Positions 16,291 through 29,180 of a stretch of 64,000 nucleotides of DNA are shown here, in pieces. A model generated the notes under the pieces. The model did no database searches, had not been told where the DNA came from, and saw only the letters and a program-made list of their open reading frames with translations. The stretch's first letter is position 1; each line of letters begins with the position of its first letter. A program made the translations under genes and the position numbers. Source of the stretch: Brachionus plicatilis (lineage: Eukaryota > Rotifera > Eurotatoria > Ploima > Brachionidae); contig QEOQ01000694.1 of the NCBI GenBank assembly GCA_010279815.1, positions 942,423 to 1,006,422 on the forward strand. The letters run 5' to 3'.

Positions 16291-16362
16291 GGGGTTGTAG
16301 CTCAGTGGTAGAGCGTCCGCTTTGCATGCGGAAGGTCAGGGGATCGATCCCCCTCAACTCCA
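16291..16362 (+). tRNA. tRNA-Ala (anticodon TGC)
   Basis: The 72-nt cloverleaf is complete. The acceptor stem GGGGTTG pairs with CAACTCC (one G-T pair). The D arm is GCTCAGTGGTAGAGC. The anticodon stem TCCGC/GCGGA holds the loop TTTGCAT with anticodon TGC. The T arm is AGGGGATCGATCCCC and the discriminator base is A. Internal A and B boxes are recognisable and a run of T follows at once as a Pol III terminator. There is no intron and CCA is not encoded. Confidence 0.97.
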
Positions 16363-16818
16363 TTTTTTTTTCAAAATGTAAAAATAGTCTTTGCTTTTAA
16401 TCTTAAACAAATAATATTATTTTGAAAACCATAAAATTTTTCTCAAACATTGAAATCAAATGATAAAATTTATAAGTCTCGTGTTTTTAAAAATTTATTA
16501 AAACAAATATTCTATTTAAAGTCAAAATAAATTAAAATCTCATAAAAAAGGAAGAAATACCCATAAAAATTCATCTCTATACACAATTAACCGAATCGTA
16601 CTCGCTTTCACATTGAAATTTTCACTTATTTCTTTTTAGAATGAATATTAGTTTTCTAAATTTAAGAAAAAAAATTGATAAAATAATTTTTCAATTAAAC
16701 AAAAATACTTTATTATCTACTCTAACATTTGCTCGACCGACAGTAGATCTAGGTAGATTTTTTACGGCCTTAAAAACAAACTATTTATTTGCATTTTTAT
16801 TTTTTTTTTCAATTATGG

Positions 16819-18209
16819 TCATACTTGTTTATTTTCAACCACAGATTCTACTCCAGCTTTATCACCGTTTAATTTTTCATGTTCCCTAAGAGACAAATTC
16901 TCTTGTTCTTCTCGAAATTCTTTCATAAGCTCTAGTACATTTTTTGAACTCTCCATTTCGTTTAGTTTTTTATTCTTAGAAAAAAATGACTCTTCAAGTG
17001 ATTCTTAATTAAAGTTGTGACAAAAATTTACCATAAACCAAGCGTGGCTAAAAAGCTCGCTTGAGGTTATTCTGTGCGCCGGGTTTACTTTAATCATTCT
17101 ACTCAGACAGTCTTTTGCTACAAAACTAGATTAATTATTTTCACTTAAAATAATTTTAAAAATTTTTGTACCCTCGGGACTTAAATAAATATATGAACTT
17201 AAGCTTGTGTTGATTTCTGCGTTTCGAATTTGCTCACGAAGTTTTGACTCATTTTCTGCACTAAAAGGCGAATGACTTGTGAGTCTACATTAAATGAAAA
17301 GATAAATAAAATTTTTAAAAAATTTTTAAAAAAAATGAAGAAATTTTACATAAAAAACATTATAATTCCAAGTGCCCATACATCGCATAATTGACTATAG
17401 GGGTTGTTGTCAATTATTTCGGGCGCTTAATACAAAATTTAATTTTAAAATCTAATTTTAAAACAAAACATTTTAAGCTAACCCATGTACAATGGTGTGC
17501 CACAGTAGTCTTCGAACATAGACTCGGTACCAACTGAGTCTCTTTGGCTGCTTAGACCAAAATCAGTAATTTTTATTAAAAAGTTTTCCGAGTCGGCATC
17601 GAATTCTTTGATTAGAATATTTTCTAGCTTGAGATCTCTATGAACAATATCATTCTTGTGCAGGTAGCTAATAGCTTCAACAATTTGTCTCATTATTATT
17701 CGAGCGTGGTCTTCTTTTATTGGCTTTTGTTTCTTCAGCCACTTGGCCAACTCACCGGCTTCACATAACTCTGTGATCAAATACAACTTCTTGAAAAAAA
17801 CAGATAAAAAATATTCCGAAAAAAAATAATTTTGATTAACTTTTTTTGTTTCAAAAACTTCTTCGAGTTTGATCAAATTTTTGTGTGTGACTGATTTCAT
17901 GATGTTTACTTCATTCTCAAAGCTAATGGCAGTCTTGCCAGTTTTTTCTTTAGTAATTATTTTAATGGCAAATTTTTCATCTGTTTCCTTATTCCTAATT
18001 TCATATACAACACCGAAACTTCCCTAAGACAAAAAAATCAAATTTTTTCCATTTTTGTCACCTATTTTGACTACCTGTCCAAGTTTTTGGCCAAGTTCAT
18101 ATTTTTTATAAATGGTTTCTTCGTCTTCAATTCTGGAATGAGCTACGTTTCGCGCCAGACCATTTGCTCTAAAGTTACTGTTTGAATTATTATTTCCGAA
18201 TTTATACAT
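16819..18209 (-). CDS. STK33: serine/threonine kinase 33-like (STK33)
   Basis: STK33 is a CaMK-group kinase needed for the sperm flagellum and linked to cilia. From ATG 18209 the N-terminus is short and Asn-rich, then gives YELGQKLGQ|GSFGVVYE (glycine loop), KFAIKII (VAIK lysine), MKSVTHKNLIKLEEVFETKK, YLITELCEAGELAKWL, HRDLKLENILI, ITDFGLSS, CGTPLYMAPEII and NPAHRITSSELFSHAWFM. The C-terminal tail SSKNVLELMKEF matches the segment that follows the kinase domain in STK33. The stop TGA is at 16819-16821. All catalytic residues (K, E, HRD, DFG) are present, so it should be active. Introns are about 45-60 nt. The tail is much shorter than in vertebrates. An overlapping plus-strand open frame at 16641-16889 is treated as chance. 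Confidence 0.88.
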
Positions 18210-21200
18210 TATTTTTTGTTTCTTTATTTTTGCTCAAAAAGTGGCTTGAAATAACTAAAACGGTTTTTTTAAAAAGTTTCGATTATTATTTTTGCCTCTA
18301 TATCATTTGGTAACGAAATACAGACACAACAAAAAACTAAGAGGGAGCTATGACACGGTGCCAAAAATTGCTGCTAACATTCACAGCTAATAAAAAATTA
18401 AAATTCTAATTAGTCGCTGTTGATACTTTAAAAATAAACCTGATAGAGGTAAGTCAAAAAAGAAAAATCAAATTATCGAAATTTTAATCTGAGTCTGATA
18501 TATATTAAATTAGAGGTAAAACTAAGGTTTCCTTTTACATATCGCTAAAGACACTGGTAGTTTCAATTTCTATTATGATAAAGAATTGTTTAAGTACCCA
18601 GAGAAGTTAGATCAAAGTTTTTTTTTCAAGTTTTAATAATTTTTAATTTATTTTAATTTTGCTTGACAACCAAAATCCTAATCTTCTTCTATAGTGCATT
18701 AATTGTGTCTTGAAACGAAAACTTATTAGTTTTTATTTCTATTTTATTATGAAAATGATGTTTCTAAAATCTAACAAAAATCGGTTTAAAATACTTCGAG
18801 TAAAAGTAGTCTCCACGATTCCGACTAATAGCCGTATTTAATTGAAACTTTCATAGACTTGTTTGTTGTTATAAGAACTCAAATTGAAATTTATGTGTAA
18901 GCTTAGCATAATAAATCAGCTCTAAAAAAATTCAAAAATACTTCGGCAAAAAATTTGAAACCTTTTTTATTTTCGTTTCTTTTTTAAATTAAAACTTTGA
19001 AATAATTTATTTCAAAGCCAGAATAGAAAATAAAATTCTAAGGATATAACTAAAAGGAAAATTTTGAAATAAAAATTCTCTCTCTAAAAAAACAAATATC
19101 GGAGAAATAATACATTTCGATTGCAAAAATACCAAGCTTAAAGTATTTACCAGTATTTGATTAATTTACAGCTTAAAAAGCTAATAAACTTTTTTGAATG
19201 GCATAGTAACAAAGCTAATTAAGACATGCAAATGTCGACTAGCCATGTTGATTAAATGATATTTTGGCGACAGATTTTTTAAAATACCTGTATTTAATTA
19301 ACTATTCAAATGTTGGAGGGAAGTTTTAGGCTAGATTGTTCAATTTTGAATAGTTAAATAGTTTCAAAGTTCTATTTACCTTTGGGTATATTAATAAACT
19401 TTTCTCTTAACTTGCTCAAAACAAATATCTGGAAATCATGTTTTAAATAAAACAAATAGAAAAAAGATCCCGATGGGAGCAAAGAATCACTTAGTGATTT
19501 TTTACGTCATAATTTTTGCCTTTTGATTTAAAATTCGAAAATACAATTTTAAAATTTTTAATAACAAGTTTTGCTTTAAAAGGTAAATTTGTCAAAACTT
19601 ATAAACAAAAAGATAAACTTAGCAAAATTTTGAGTCCAGCACCGTGCTAATAGATTTTTTTTAATAATTTCAAATGAAATGATCAATGTAAAATCGAAAA
19701 AAAAAGTTCTATCTGAGTATGATTTAGAAGAAATCAAAAGTTATTTTTATGAAATTATCCTCAGATTGAAGCTGAACCTGGGAATTGTGGTAAGATGCGT
19801 AAAAAATTATATTTTTTTTTAAATCTAATTTGCTTTCGAAAACTGTATAAATAACTACGAAAAAAAAAATTATAAAATAAAACTTAAATATTAGGATTCC
19901 GAAAGTTTGATTGTTTATTTACCGTTAATTTAGCAACATCTATAACAACTTAGAAAAATAAAATTTATTTAAAAGTTTATTACTCATTTAAATTGAGTTC
20001 TATGATGAAAATTTTGAAACATTTGAATCAATTAAAAAAATTGTTTGCTAATTAATAATTTAGTTTTGTTAAAAATTGAGGTCTAGTTGATTTTTTGAAC
20101 AAAAACACTTGAAAAAATAAAAGCATCTGCTTTTGATTCAAATCTTTTAAATGAATGATAGTTAATTATTATTTTTCTTTAAAATTTTAAAAAGAAAAGT
20201 TAAAATTATTATTTATAATTAACTAAATTATGCAGTTTTATTTGCTTCTTTATCATACATAACTTGATGCCTAAAATCGATAGAAATTTTTTAGCTTAAA
20301 AACAATGGTTAAAAATATTCGTCCAATTTTAATTGCTTTCATAAAATTTAATATCTTCAAATTTGAGAACAGTTTAATTGTCGTTTTAACTTAGAAAAGC
20401 TGCCTTAAATATTTATTCCAATGTTTTTTTTAAATCTTTAAAAAATTCTCTAAAAAAATATTTATTTTCTCAAATTTCAATTTAAGTCACAAAGTAAGAA
20501 ATTTGAAAAATTTATTTCTAGACTTTGAAAATTTTAATTGAATGGATGTCACTGTTGTATTTCGAGAGCTTTATTTTGCATGTATTTAAGATAATCTTTT
20601 ATTAAAAATAAAAATTATTGAAAAATGAAGCTTTTTTTTAAAAAAATAAAAAAAAGTTATCAAATTTCGATAATGCTTGCATTATTAAATCAAAAATTCT
20701 AATAACTCAAGATTGTCAAAAATGTTGAGTTTTTATGTTCAATTGATTATTTAAAGTTGTAAGGAATAGGTCTTGATAAATAAATTTAAAAATATTAAAT
20801 AATCTTCAAAAGAATTTATTCATCCTAATTATTATATTTTGATTTTTTTTTAAATTTGAAAAAGTCCAAATTTTTCAGATAGATCTGGTTTTACAACTTT
20901 TTGTTGATGAACACTTTTTCATCTTTTTGATGTTAATTACCTTTCACATTGTGTGACAAATAAAAAATAAAACAAAAAAATACATCTAAAAGTTGAGAAA
21001 ATGAGCTCAAATGAAAAATATGGCCAGTTTTAAAAAAGTATCAAAAAACTACTTAATCTCTGTATTCAAGAATAATTTCATTTGTGAAGACTTATTCTTA
21101 ATAAAATGTCTCAGCAAAAACTAATGTTATTAAATTCCTTATTTGTCATTTGGATTCCGTTAATAGATCCTTTGATGATTTCTCTTCATTAAAACACAGA

Positions 21201-22885
21201 AGACAATATAGACAACATACTTTAAATCTATTTTTTCGATTCTATTTTATTATTTTTCTTAAACGTTTTTAATAATGAATTTTGTAAAATCATAAAATCG
21301 ATTCAAGAGTTTGATATCAAATTATTTGGAATTTTATTTAAAAAAAATACACATATGAGACTGCGACATAGTTGGTTCAAAATTAATTTAATTTTTTTAA
21401 ACATAATTAACAGCAATTGTCTAATCAAATTTATTTATTGAATATAAAAATTACTTTAATTACAGAATTAAAAATTTAATAGTCCAGAGAAATTTAGTAC
21501 CGATTTTAAAAGAAAAATTAAGGACTAATACTTATATTTTAATTTGAATTCAATTTGTAAAAATTGTTTTTATTTTAATTAGAGATCTTGGGTTTTTAAT
21601 ATTGAAATTTTATTCTTCAAAAAATGTTTTTCAGTTCCAAATATTTTTTTCTTTTCATTCTATTCGATTTAAAATAAATAAATTTTATTTTATTTAATTT
21701 TAGGAAGTCAAATAATTCAAATAATTATATTTTTCGATGGAAAAATTGCTTTAATAATTAAATAGTCAATTAGAAAAAAAATTTTAGAGAAAGAATTTTT
21801 GAAAATCTTCCTCGATTATATTTTCCTTAATGTCTAAAGAAATGAGCGATTTTCATCAAAATCTAATTAATTCATTTTTATAGTTAAAAAAATCAAAGAT
21901 GATTAATTCAAAAGAATACAATAGGAAATAGAAAAAGAGAATATATTTTTTATCAATCCCGACATCCGTAAATTTTTATCAATTTTTTATGATCAACTTC
22001 AAAAAAATAGTTACCCTTTTAAAAATAAAAATTATCATCAAGCGGTGTAATAATTTTAATTTTTAGGAATTTGGCTTATTTTTTTTGTTTAATCTCGAAA
22101 ATTCCTTTATCCACCACTTTTTAACAAACTTTACTAACGTAATAAAAATTTAGAAAAAAATAGTAAAAAACCCAAAAAAATTAACAAAGTATAGTTAAAA
22201 TTTAGAAAAAATGAATCTTTTAGTTACAACATTATCTAAAATTGATGATTGCTGACTTTTAATGATTCAAAATTAATTATCCAAGTTAGGTCTAAAAAAT
22301 TAAATAAAAATTTTGGAACTTAAATCCAGATTTTCAGGAAATCCTCGACTTCATTTTTCAAACAGAATCAATCATAGCATGAAAAAATCTATAAGAAAAA
22401 CTCCAGGATAATTTTTTTGTGCTAAGAAACATTTAAACTTAATTAGCCCAACTTATTTTAAATAAATTTAAGCCAAGATTTCTCAAAAGAATTGGAAATT
22501 TCTGAATTTTTTATCCACAAATTAATAAGGGAGTTAATTTTGAGTGAAGTAATAAGGTTCAGTATTACTTTTTTTTCTCAAATTTTCTTTTTTCTCTTGT
22601 TCCTCGATGTTTCAAAAGTCAGTTGCAGAATTATAATTTCAAATTAGTTTTTTAGTATTTATTTGATCGTCTTTTTGCTATTTCTGTTGTAAGATCATTA
22701 AATTCTCGATCTGTTTCAATCATGTAAAAAAATAATGTCTAATGGATGTAGTCGCATTAGATTTTATTTTTGGCAACTTCTAGTTCATTTAGGAGCAAAA
22801 TTGATTATAAAAGAACAATTTTTTTACTAAAGTTTTACCATTTCTGAAACTGATAAAAATTCAATTTGAAATCTAGATTTGAAAG
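18210..22885. other. 4.7-kb gene-free AT-rich region
   Basis: Neither strand has an open frame of more than about 60 codons, and I recognise no exon, tRNA or transposon protein. A weak hairpin lies at about 19290-19365 (TTAATTAACTATTCAAA against TTTTGAATAGTTAA). The right end probably holds the promoter of the calretinin-like gene and the left end that of STK33. Structured non-coding RNAs could be missed here. Confidence 0.5.
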
Positions 22886-25800
22886 ATGTCAAAAAGAGAA
22901 AATTTCTTGAGAAAATTTCGCGATGAGAAAACTAAAGAGCTTAATAAAATAAGCGCGACTGAATTTATGGAGATTTGGAACCACTATGATGCTGATGGTT
23001 AGACGCAAAAATGAATATTAAAATTATGTATTTATTTTTTAATATTTAAGGTAATGGTTTCATTGAAGGAAAAGAACTGGATAAATTTTTGAATGAGCTG
23101 TGCAACAGTGTACACAAATCAGATGTCGACGTACTTTTTTAAATTAATTAATTAGGCTCAAACAAGGCTAAGAGATATGCTTTTTATAAGGCAAAAATTT
23201 CACTTAAAATTCAACAGCGATACAAAGATTTTAAATTCACTTATTTTATAAATATTATATAGATAAAAACCAGCGTTCTTGAATAAAATTAAGGTAAAAA
23301 TAAAGCAGTTGGCATTTCGATTTAATTTTTCTAGAGTTAAGAAAATTAAGACATCACTATAGTCAGCAGATAATTTTTGGTAGAACTGATACTTTTTATT
23401 AACTTTTTTGATTAAAACTAAAATTCGGAAATTTTATTCATGATCTAACATCTTGGCAAACAATTAATGGATACTGATCCTGAAAAAACTAAGTTCATTT
23501 TAACTTAGGCAGTATTCTGCTATTACATTTTTTCTAAAGCAGATATAAGGAAAGGAACTAGAAAAATAAAGATTCTACAATTGTTCATTTAGAAACTTAA
23601 AAAAAATTTTATAATAAATATTTAATATTTTAATTGTATTTTAATAGTTCATTATGATTATTTTTAATTACTATCTGGTTAATCTTAAACTTTGATACTG
23701 TAAGGTAGAAGCTGCAGTTTAGGGTTTGGATTTTTAAAAAGGGCCTGTAAAACTTCAAAATTAAATTTAAAGCACTTAAAACCAAAAAAAATCGAATAAA
23801 TATAAGGAACAAAAAAAAACTTTAATTTTAAAAAACAAAAGTTAAAAAGTAGCAAGATTAATATATAAAAATAACAATAGAGATCCGAAAAGAACTCTTT
23901 TAAATAAAAAGATGCTAAAATACTAGATTTATTAAAAATTACTTTGATTTTATTAAAAAGCTAATTTAATTTGTGCGTTTTATATTTATCTTTTTAAAAT
24001 TATTTAAAGAAAATCAAGTAATCAAGGTTTTTAATTCTATATTATTTCAGGATCTTTTATTATTTAAAGATCTTATTAAATTTTAATTTAAAAATTTTCA
24101 AAAATAAATAAAAATCAGGGTAAATATTAAATTTATATTCAACATTATTAAAATTTTGGGTCTATTGCGTTATGTGATCACTGGTACACATAAAAGGTGA
24201 ACCAACTTACCCAACCTAAATAGGTGATCAGTTGTGTTCACTTTTTTGGTGAACCAAAAATATGTGTACAAAAAAAATCATTTCGAAAATCAAAATTTAT
24301 TTTTTAATTTTTTTGAATTATAGGTGAGCCAAAAAAAAAATAGGTGAGCCAAAAAAAAAAATTTAGATTTAAATTTAAGATAGGGTTCCATTTCTGATTC
24401 AAAATTTTTACAATTTTCGTTTCCACATGTTTTAATTGGTAAAACTAGTCATAACTCGCTAAGCTTTACAAATTCTTTATATTCGTGACTCGTGATTCGT
24501 GATTTAAGCTTATCGCTCATTGTTTAAAACATCTTTTTGATCAAGTTTTTAAAATTTAAAAAAGCGTTTAATTTTCTTAAATTATTATTTCAAGCATTTT
24601 ATTGTAATTTTAATATTTTTAGTGCAAAAGTTTTGCAATTTTTTTAAAATAAGATGACTTTTTATTAAAGCTAAAATTTTGAAAAATAAAATTTTTATTT
24701 ACTTTGTCATAATTTTTTTGGTAAGTATCATTTTAGGTGATCACTTTTTATTTTAGGTGATCAATTTTTATTTTAGGTGAACACAATTTAATTTAGGTGA
24801 TCATTTTGAAAAAAATTTTAATTAATTAGTACACATATTTTTGGTTCACCTAAAAGTGAACACAACTGATCACCTATTTAGGTTGGGTAAGTTGGTTCAC
24901 CTTTTATGTGAACCAGTGATCACATAACGCAATAGACCCAAAATTTTTTACTAATAATTTCAATGTTGAATGTTTAAATTTAAAATTAAAAATGTCAAAA
25001 ATGCTGTCTAATCAAAAGAATATCAATGCCTTCAGTTGAAGCTAAAAAAAATTTAAATTAGTAGAAGTTTTCTCTTAAGGCTGTGCCAGAATCATTATTG
25101 CAGCAATTTAGAGAAACAGTACTTGATGCTTATGATGAAAACGATGATGGTAAGAAAATAAGACTGATGTTTTTTCGGTGAGTTATTTAATATTCGATTA
25201 AAATTAAGGAAAAATATCAGTACAAGAATTGGCGGAGATATTGCCAACTGATGAAAATTTCCTATTTATTTTTCGTCGCGAAAATTTACTAGAATCTTCA
25301 AATTTTATGAAAGTACTATTAATAAACTTTTATCTAGCTTTTTATTAGAATAAAATTAAATCTATACAAATAAGATTTGGCTTGAATTTGACATTGATAA
25401 ATCAGGATTTATCGAAGTTGACGAACTGCGTAATTTTATAAAAAAACTTTTCGAGTCAATGAAAGACAAAAATGCAGATTTAACTGAAGAAAAATTGACT
25501 GACTACACCCAAAGCATAGTAATTTTTTAATAATCGAAAATATTTTTGTTTTTAAAAAATTACTTAAAAAGCTTAAAATATTTGATAAAAATTCTGATGG
25601 AAAATTGCAGCTTTCAGAAATGATCAAGTAAAAAAAAATTGTCACATCAATTTTGTGTTGCATTGTTTTTTTTGTTGCCTCACAAAATTGATCATCTCGA
25701 CATAACATTGCAAAAATTTAATTTAACTTTTTAGACTGCTAGATCCTAATGAAAACAATTGCTTAAAAACGGTTCTAAATTCATTTTCATTGATAAAAAA

Positions 25801-26056
25801 AGATCAATTAGATGACATATTTTCGGTGTATGACAAAGATGGTAACCAGCAACTGCATGATGAAGAAATAGATGCATTAGCCAAAGATTTAATAGACATA
25901 GTGAACAAAGACTACACAGCAGAAGAATTTGAACAATTTAAAAAAGGTCTTTTGAATTTAGGCGATGTAAACCACGATGGTAAAATAAGCAAGCAAGAAC
26001 TGTATTTGATTCTAACAGCATTTACTTCAAAAAATTTGCATGAATTAGACGCCTAG
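22886..26056 (+). CDS. calretinin/calbindin-32-like six-EF-hand calcium-binding protein, 7 exons
   Basis: This family buffers or senses cytosolic calcium, often in neurons. The start ATG 22886 gives MSKRENFLRKF, then SATEFMEIWNHYDADG. Six EF loops appear in order: DADGNGFIEGKE, DENDDGKISVQE, DIDKSGFIEVDE, DKNSDGKLQLSE, DKDGNQQLHDEE and DVNHDGKISKQE. Loop 5 lacks the conserved Gly at position 6 and looks weakened. Loop 6 is canonical, whereas in vertebrate calretinin loop 6 is the degenerate one. Linkers such as LPTDENFLFIFR and LTDYTQSILKIFD match calretinin. The stop TAG is at 26054-26056. The intron 23131-25079 (1.95 kb) contains a 782-bp transposon, and the other introns are short. Whether it is the calbindin or calretinin orthologue cannot be settled, since invertebrates usually have one gene. 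Confidence 0.9.
24158..24939. mobile_element. inverted-repeat DNA transposon (non-autonomous) in the calretinin-like intron
   Basis: This 782-bp element has near-perfect terminal inverted repeats of over 100 bp that begin GGGTCTATTGCGTTATGTG and carry repeated GTGATCA, GGTGAACC and GTTCAC words. It is flanked by 8-bp direct repeats AAAATTTT (24150-24157 and 24940-24947). These are low in complexity, so the duplication is less certain than its exactness suggests. The centre holds short tandem copies of TAGGTGAGCC and of TTTTAGGTGATCA. There is no coding sequence. The termini suit hAT, Merlin or a related group; I cannot assign it. Confidence 0.8.
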
Positions 26057-26201
26057 GGTGTCTAAATAGTCAACTTGGAAAATAAATGTAGTTTTTTATG
26101 TTTTGAATATTTTATTAGTGTTTAGTTGAATAAAAATATTTGGTAAAAATAATTTTTATTCCATAATCTTAATTAAAATACACAAGGTCTTAGATACATG
26201 T

Positions 26202-28333
26202 CTAATCGTGACAACGACATAGCGCACTATTGTAATCGCTATTTGCGGAATTAAGATTTAAATCTCGGCGGCACTTGGCACAAAATCCAGTTGGCAAATT
26301 AGCTCGCCTGACCATATTTTTCTCCTGAATACTCTGCATGGTAGTATTTAATTTATTTTGATAGTCTAATTCATTTCGATGGTATTCATCGATTTCTTGT
26401 CTCTCTAAATCGTTCGCCTTAGGGATACAAAAAATAAGATTGAAAATAAAATCCTTAAGCTAACTCACAATTCTTTTTTGAAGACTGGTGTACTGAATTT
26501 GTTCACTTAAATCTTGGCCATAGTTGCGGATTTTTTCCCTCAATTTGAGCTTTTCTAATTCTTCTTGGTGTCTGTAAAAGTCAATAATCTTATTTATTTC
26601 CTGTTTTTCTAGTTCCAATTCCTGTTCTCGTTGCATATTACGCTCAACTTGAAAAAAAAAATACAATCTTTTTAATAATAAAAATACTAATACTTTTGTC
26701 AACAATTTGCTGTTGTCTCTCTCGGACAACTTTTTCCAAAAGATTTTTTCGAGCTTGTTTCTCAGCTCGCCATTTAGCCAAGCGTTTTTGCATTTGTTTT
26801 TCCACTTCTTCGTTTATTATTTGGTCCAATTCTTTTTCGCGTCGTTTCTCTTCTTCGTACTGTTGCCTAAGATATTCTCTGTACATTTTTTGTTCTACCA
26901 TTAACTCTTGCTGTGAAAATAATTAATTAATAAAAATAATAAGAAACAAAATTAAAATATTTTTATTTTTTTAAATTTCAGAAAAATTTTAAATTTTACT
27001 TTTCGCTTAGCTTTTTCAATATCCTCATTCTGAAATGATATCAACGAGTCCTCCAAAGCTTTCAGATCAAACATAAGCTCTTCTTTGGCGCGTTTGGCTT
27101 CATGGTCTAATTTGGCTCTTAAAAATAAATAATTAGCATACTCTTTCAAAGACTTGGATTAAATTGAATCCAAGTCTAAATCTTGTTTATCTAGATATAT
27201 TCATACTTTATGTTAAGATCGAGTTCACGTCTTCGAGCTGCTTGGTCTTCTATTTTTTTCTGATAGAGCAACTCTTTTTCAAGCTTATCGATATTTTCTT
27301 TTTCACGCTAAAATTTAAATTTAACTAATTATTTTTCCGCAACTTTTTGTCTCCTACCATTAGTCGACCATTTTCGGCTTTTATTTGTTTTTCCTCCTCT
27401 TTTTGTCTTTCCAACACTTCCATTTGTTGCTTTAGTATTCCAGCTACTTCCATGTTTCGTTCAAAAGCCTTTTTGGCATCACGGTCTTCTCTGTCTTTTT
27501 TGGCCTGAATGTCCTGGTACCATAAATCGGCAAAGATTGCTTCTTCTTCCTTAAAAGATTACTCAATTAAAAAACCAATTTCTAGAATCCAATATTCCAT
27601 AATTCCTAACCAATTTGTGTCTGTTGCGGCAAACTTTTTCCTCAATTTGCCTCATGTGTTCTTCTTTCATTCCAGCTTGTAGTTGTTTAGAATGGAACGT
27701 TCTCAACTCGTCACACTCAGATCTTGGTAATTATTTTCAAATTATCAAAAAAATTATTTTTTTGTCAATCAATTAACCTCCATTTTTGATCAAGTTTTTC
27801 TTGGACAAAAGCGGCCTTTTCCATTTCTTTATTCATTTTAATTTCTTTCGCTTTTTCTCTCAGTTGAGCTGCTCGCTCCAATGGACTAACAACACTCGAC
27901 AAGAGTTCTTGTTCGTACATTTTATCCTCAAAATTTAACAAATCCTTCAATCTGGAAAATATTCAATAAAAACCTGAAATTGAAAGTGACAAAAAGCAAA
28001 CTTTTTTCGTCTTTCGAAGAGCAAAAAGTTTCTTTGGTTCATTATTTCCTCAACAGTGCGATCAATTTGCTTGATTTTGGCTTTGCGATCAATGTCAGTA
28101 AAAAAATCGAATTTTATTTTGTCATTTACATCGAGCTTATGGCTCGCGTTGAACGTCTCTCTTTCAAATTTGATCCTATTTGACTTTTGTACCAAATTCT
28201 CATTTCCTGGACGGATCGGCTTGGCCAACTAGAATAAAAAATAATTAATTTATCTTTCTTTTCGATGCCAAACTCTTTATATCACACTCACAACTCCGAA
28301 TTCACCCGGATTAGGCCCAATTATATCCCTCAT
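26202..28333 (-). CDS. CFAP53: cilia- and flagella-associated protein 53 (CFAP53/CCDC11)
   Basis: CFAP53 is a coiled-coil inner protein of axonemal microtubule doublets, important for cilia motility and left-right asymmetry. Exon 1 from ATG 28333 (MRDIIGPNPGEFGV) joins LAKPIRPGNENL. The remainder is one long charged helix. Family blocks are REKAKEIKMNKEMEKAAFVQ then EKLDQKWRSECDELR, EQKMYREYLRQQYEEEKRRE, EKELDQIINEEVEKQ and RERQQQIVDKIERN, which belong to the trichohyalin-plectin homology region. Trichoplein is the main alternative and shares the last block, but the first blocks fit CFAP53 better. The last exon adds FCAKCRRDL and CRCHD at the C-terminus, a Cys/His tail that could bind zinc. 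The stop TAG is at 26202-26204. It is convergent with the calretinin-like gene, 145 bp apart. Confidence 0.85.
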
Positions 28334-29180
28334 TTTTCTACCTAAGATAATTTGTTTATCAAAAACAACTTTCAAATTAAGTTACATATAAATCTTGGTA
28401 TAATATAACAACCGAATGAATGTATGCTAATTTATTAAGTTAGTTCCATGGAAACCAATTGGGACTCTAATTTAGAAGAGTATTTTTCAAGCATTCAAAA
28501 ATGTTAACAAATTTATTTTCAGTCGAGTTGGGCAACAAATTTTTGTAATCATGCTCACACAATTATCTTTAAAAGGCGCTCATAAAGTCATGTCTTAGTC
28601 ACCCTTGGCATTTTTTTCACATATACATGCCATTTTTTAAATTTCAATTAAAAATTTTCTCTTTCCAATTTATTAAAAATTTTGGTTAATTATTTGATTC
28701 AATTTTGTTTTATTATTTTTTTTCTCTTTGCTAACGATGTCTGAAAGTGAACAATTGTAATTAAAAGATAACAAATTCTAGATATTTTTGGCTAGTTTAG
28801 GTTGATTTTTTAGCTTTAATTATCTGGCATCTAGTTTGCCAATAGGTGAACGAACATGACTCCCTCTTGTTTCAGCTTGCATAATAAATTAATTCATATT
28901 TTAGATGGAATTAGACATAGAAGTGAAGAGAACAACTAATTCACTGCAAATATAATTTCGCTTTGCTTTCAATTGCAATTTTTTGCAATATTTTTTTAAA
29001 TAAAATATCATTATAATATAAAAAAAATATAATTATAAGTTCATCATTTTTTTTGTTAATATTAGAAAAAAATTCGTAATAGAAATTTAGTTAATATCCT
29101 TGGCTTTGACAATTTTTAGACTCTTGGATATTCTTGTATCAGAATAGAGATAATCAACTAGAAACATTCTTTAAATTATA
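28334..29180. promoter_or_regulatory. shared intergenic region between divergent CFAP53 and SLMAP
   Basis: About 850 bp separate the two opposite start codons, so both promoters should lie here. I see no clear TATA box, CpG cluster or known operator, and no coding sequence. Confidence 0.4.

Noticed and set aside
16641..16889. 82-codon plus-strand frame encoding a hydrophobic peptide (YLFAFLFFFSIMVILVYF)
   Set aside because: It overlaps the last coding exon and 3' end of STK33 on the opposite strand. The hydrophobic run comes from T-rich DNA and no homologue is recognised.
21105..21191. 28-codon ATG frame (MSQQKLMLLNSLF) in the gene-free region
   Set aside because: It is within chance expectation for this length, with no splice partners or similarity.
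26696..26926. Plus-strand frames rich in Ser, Phe and Cys opposite CFAP53
   Set aside because: These are antisense shadows of a Lys/Glu-rich coiled coil, a common artefact.
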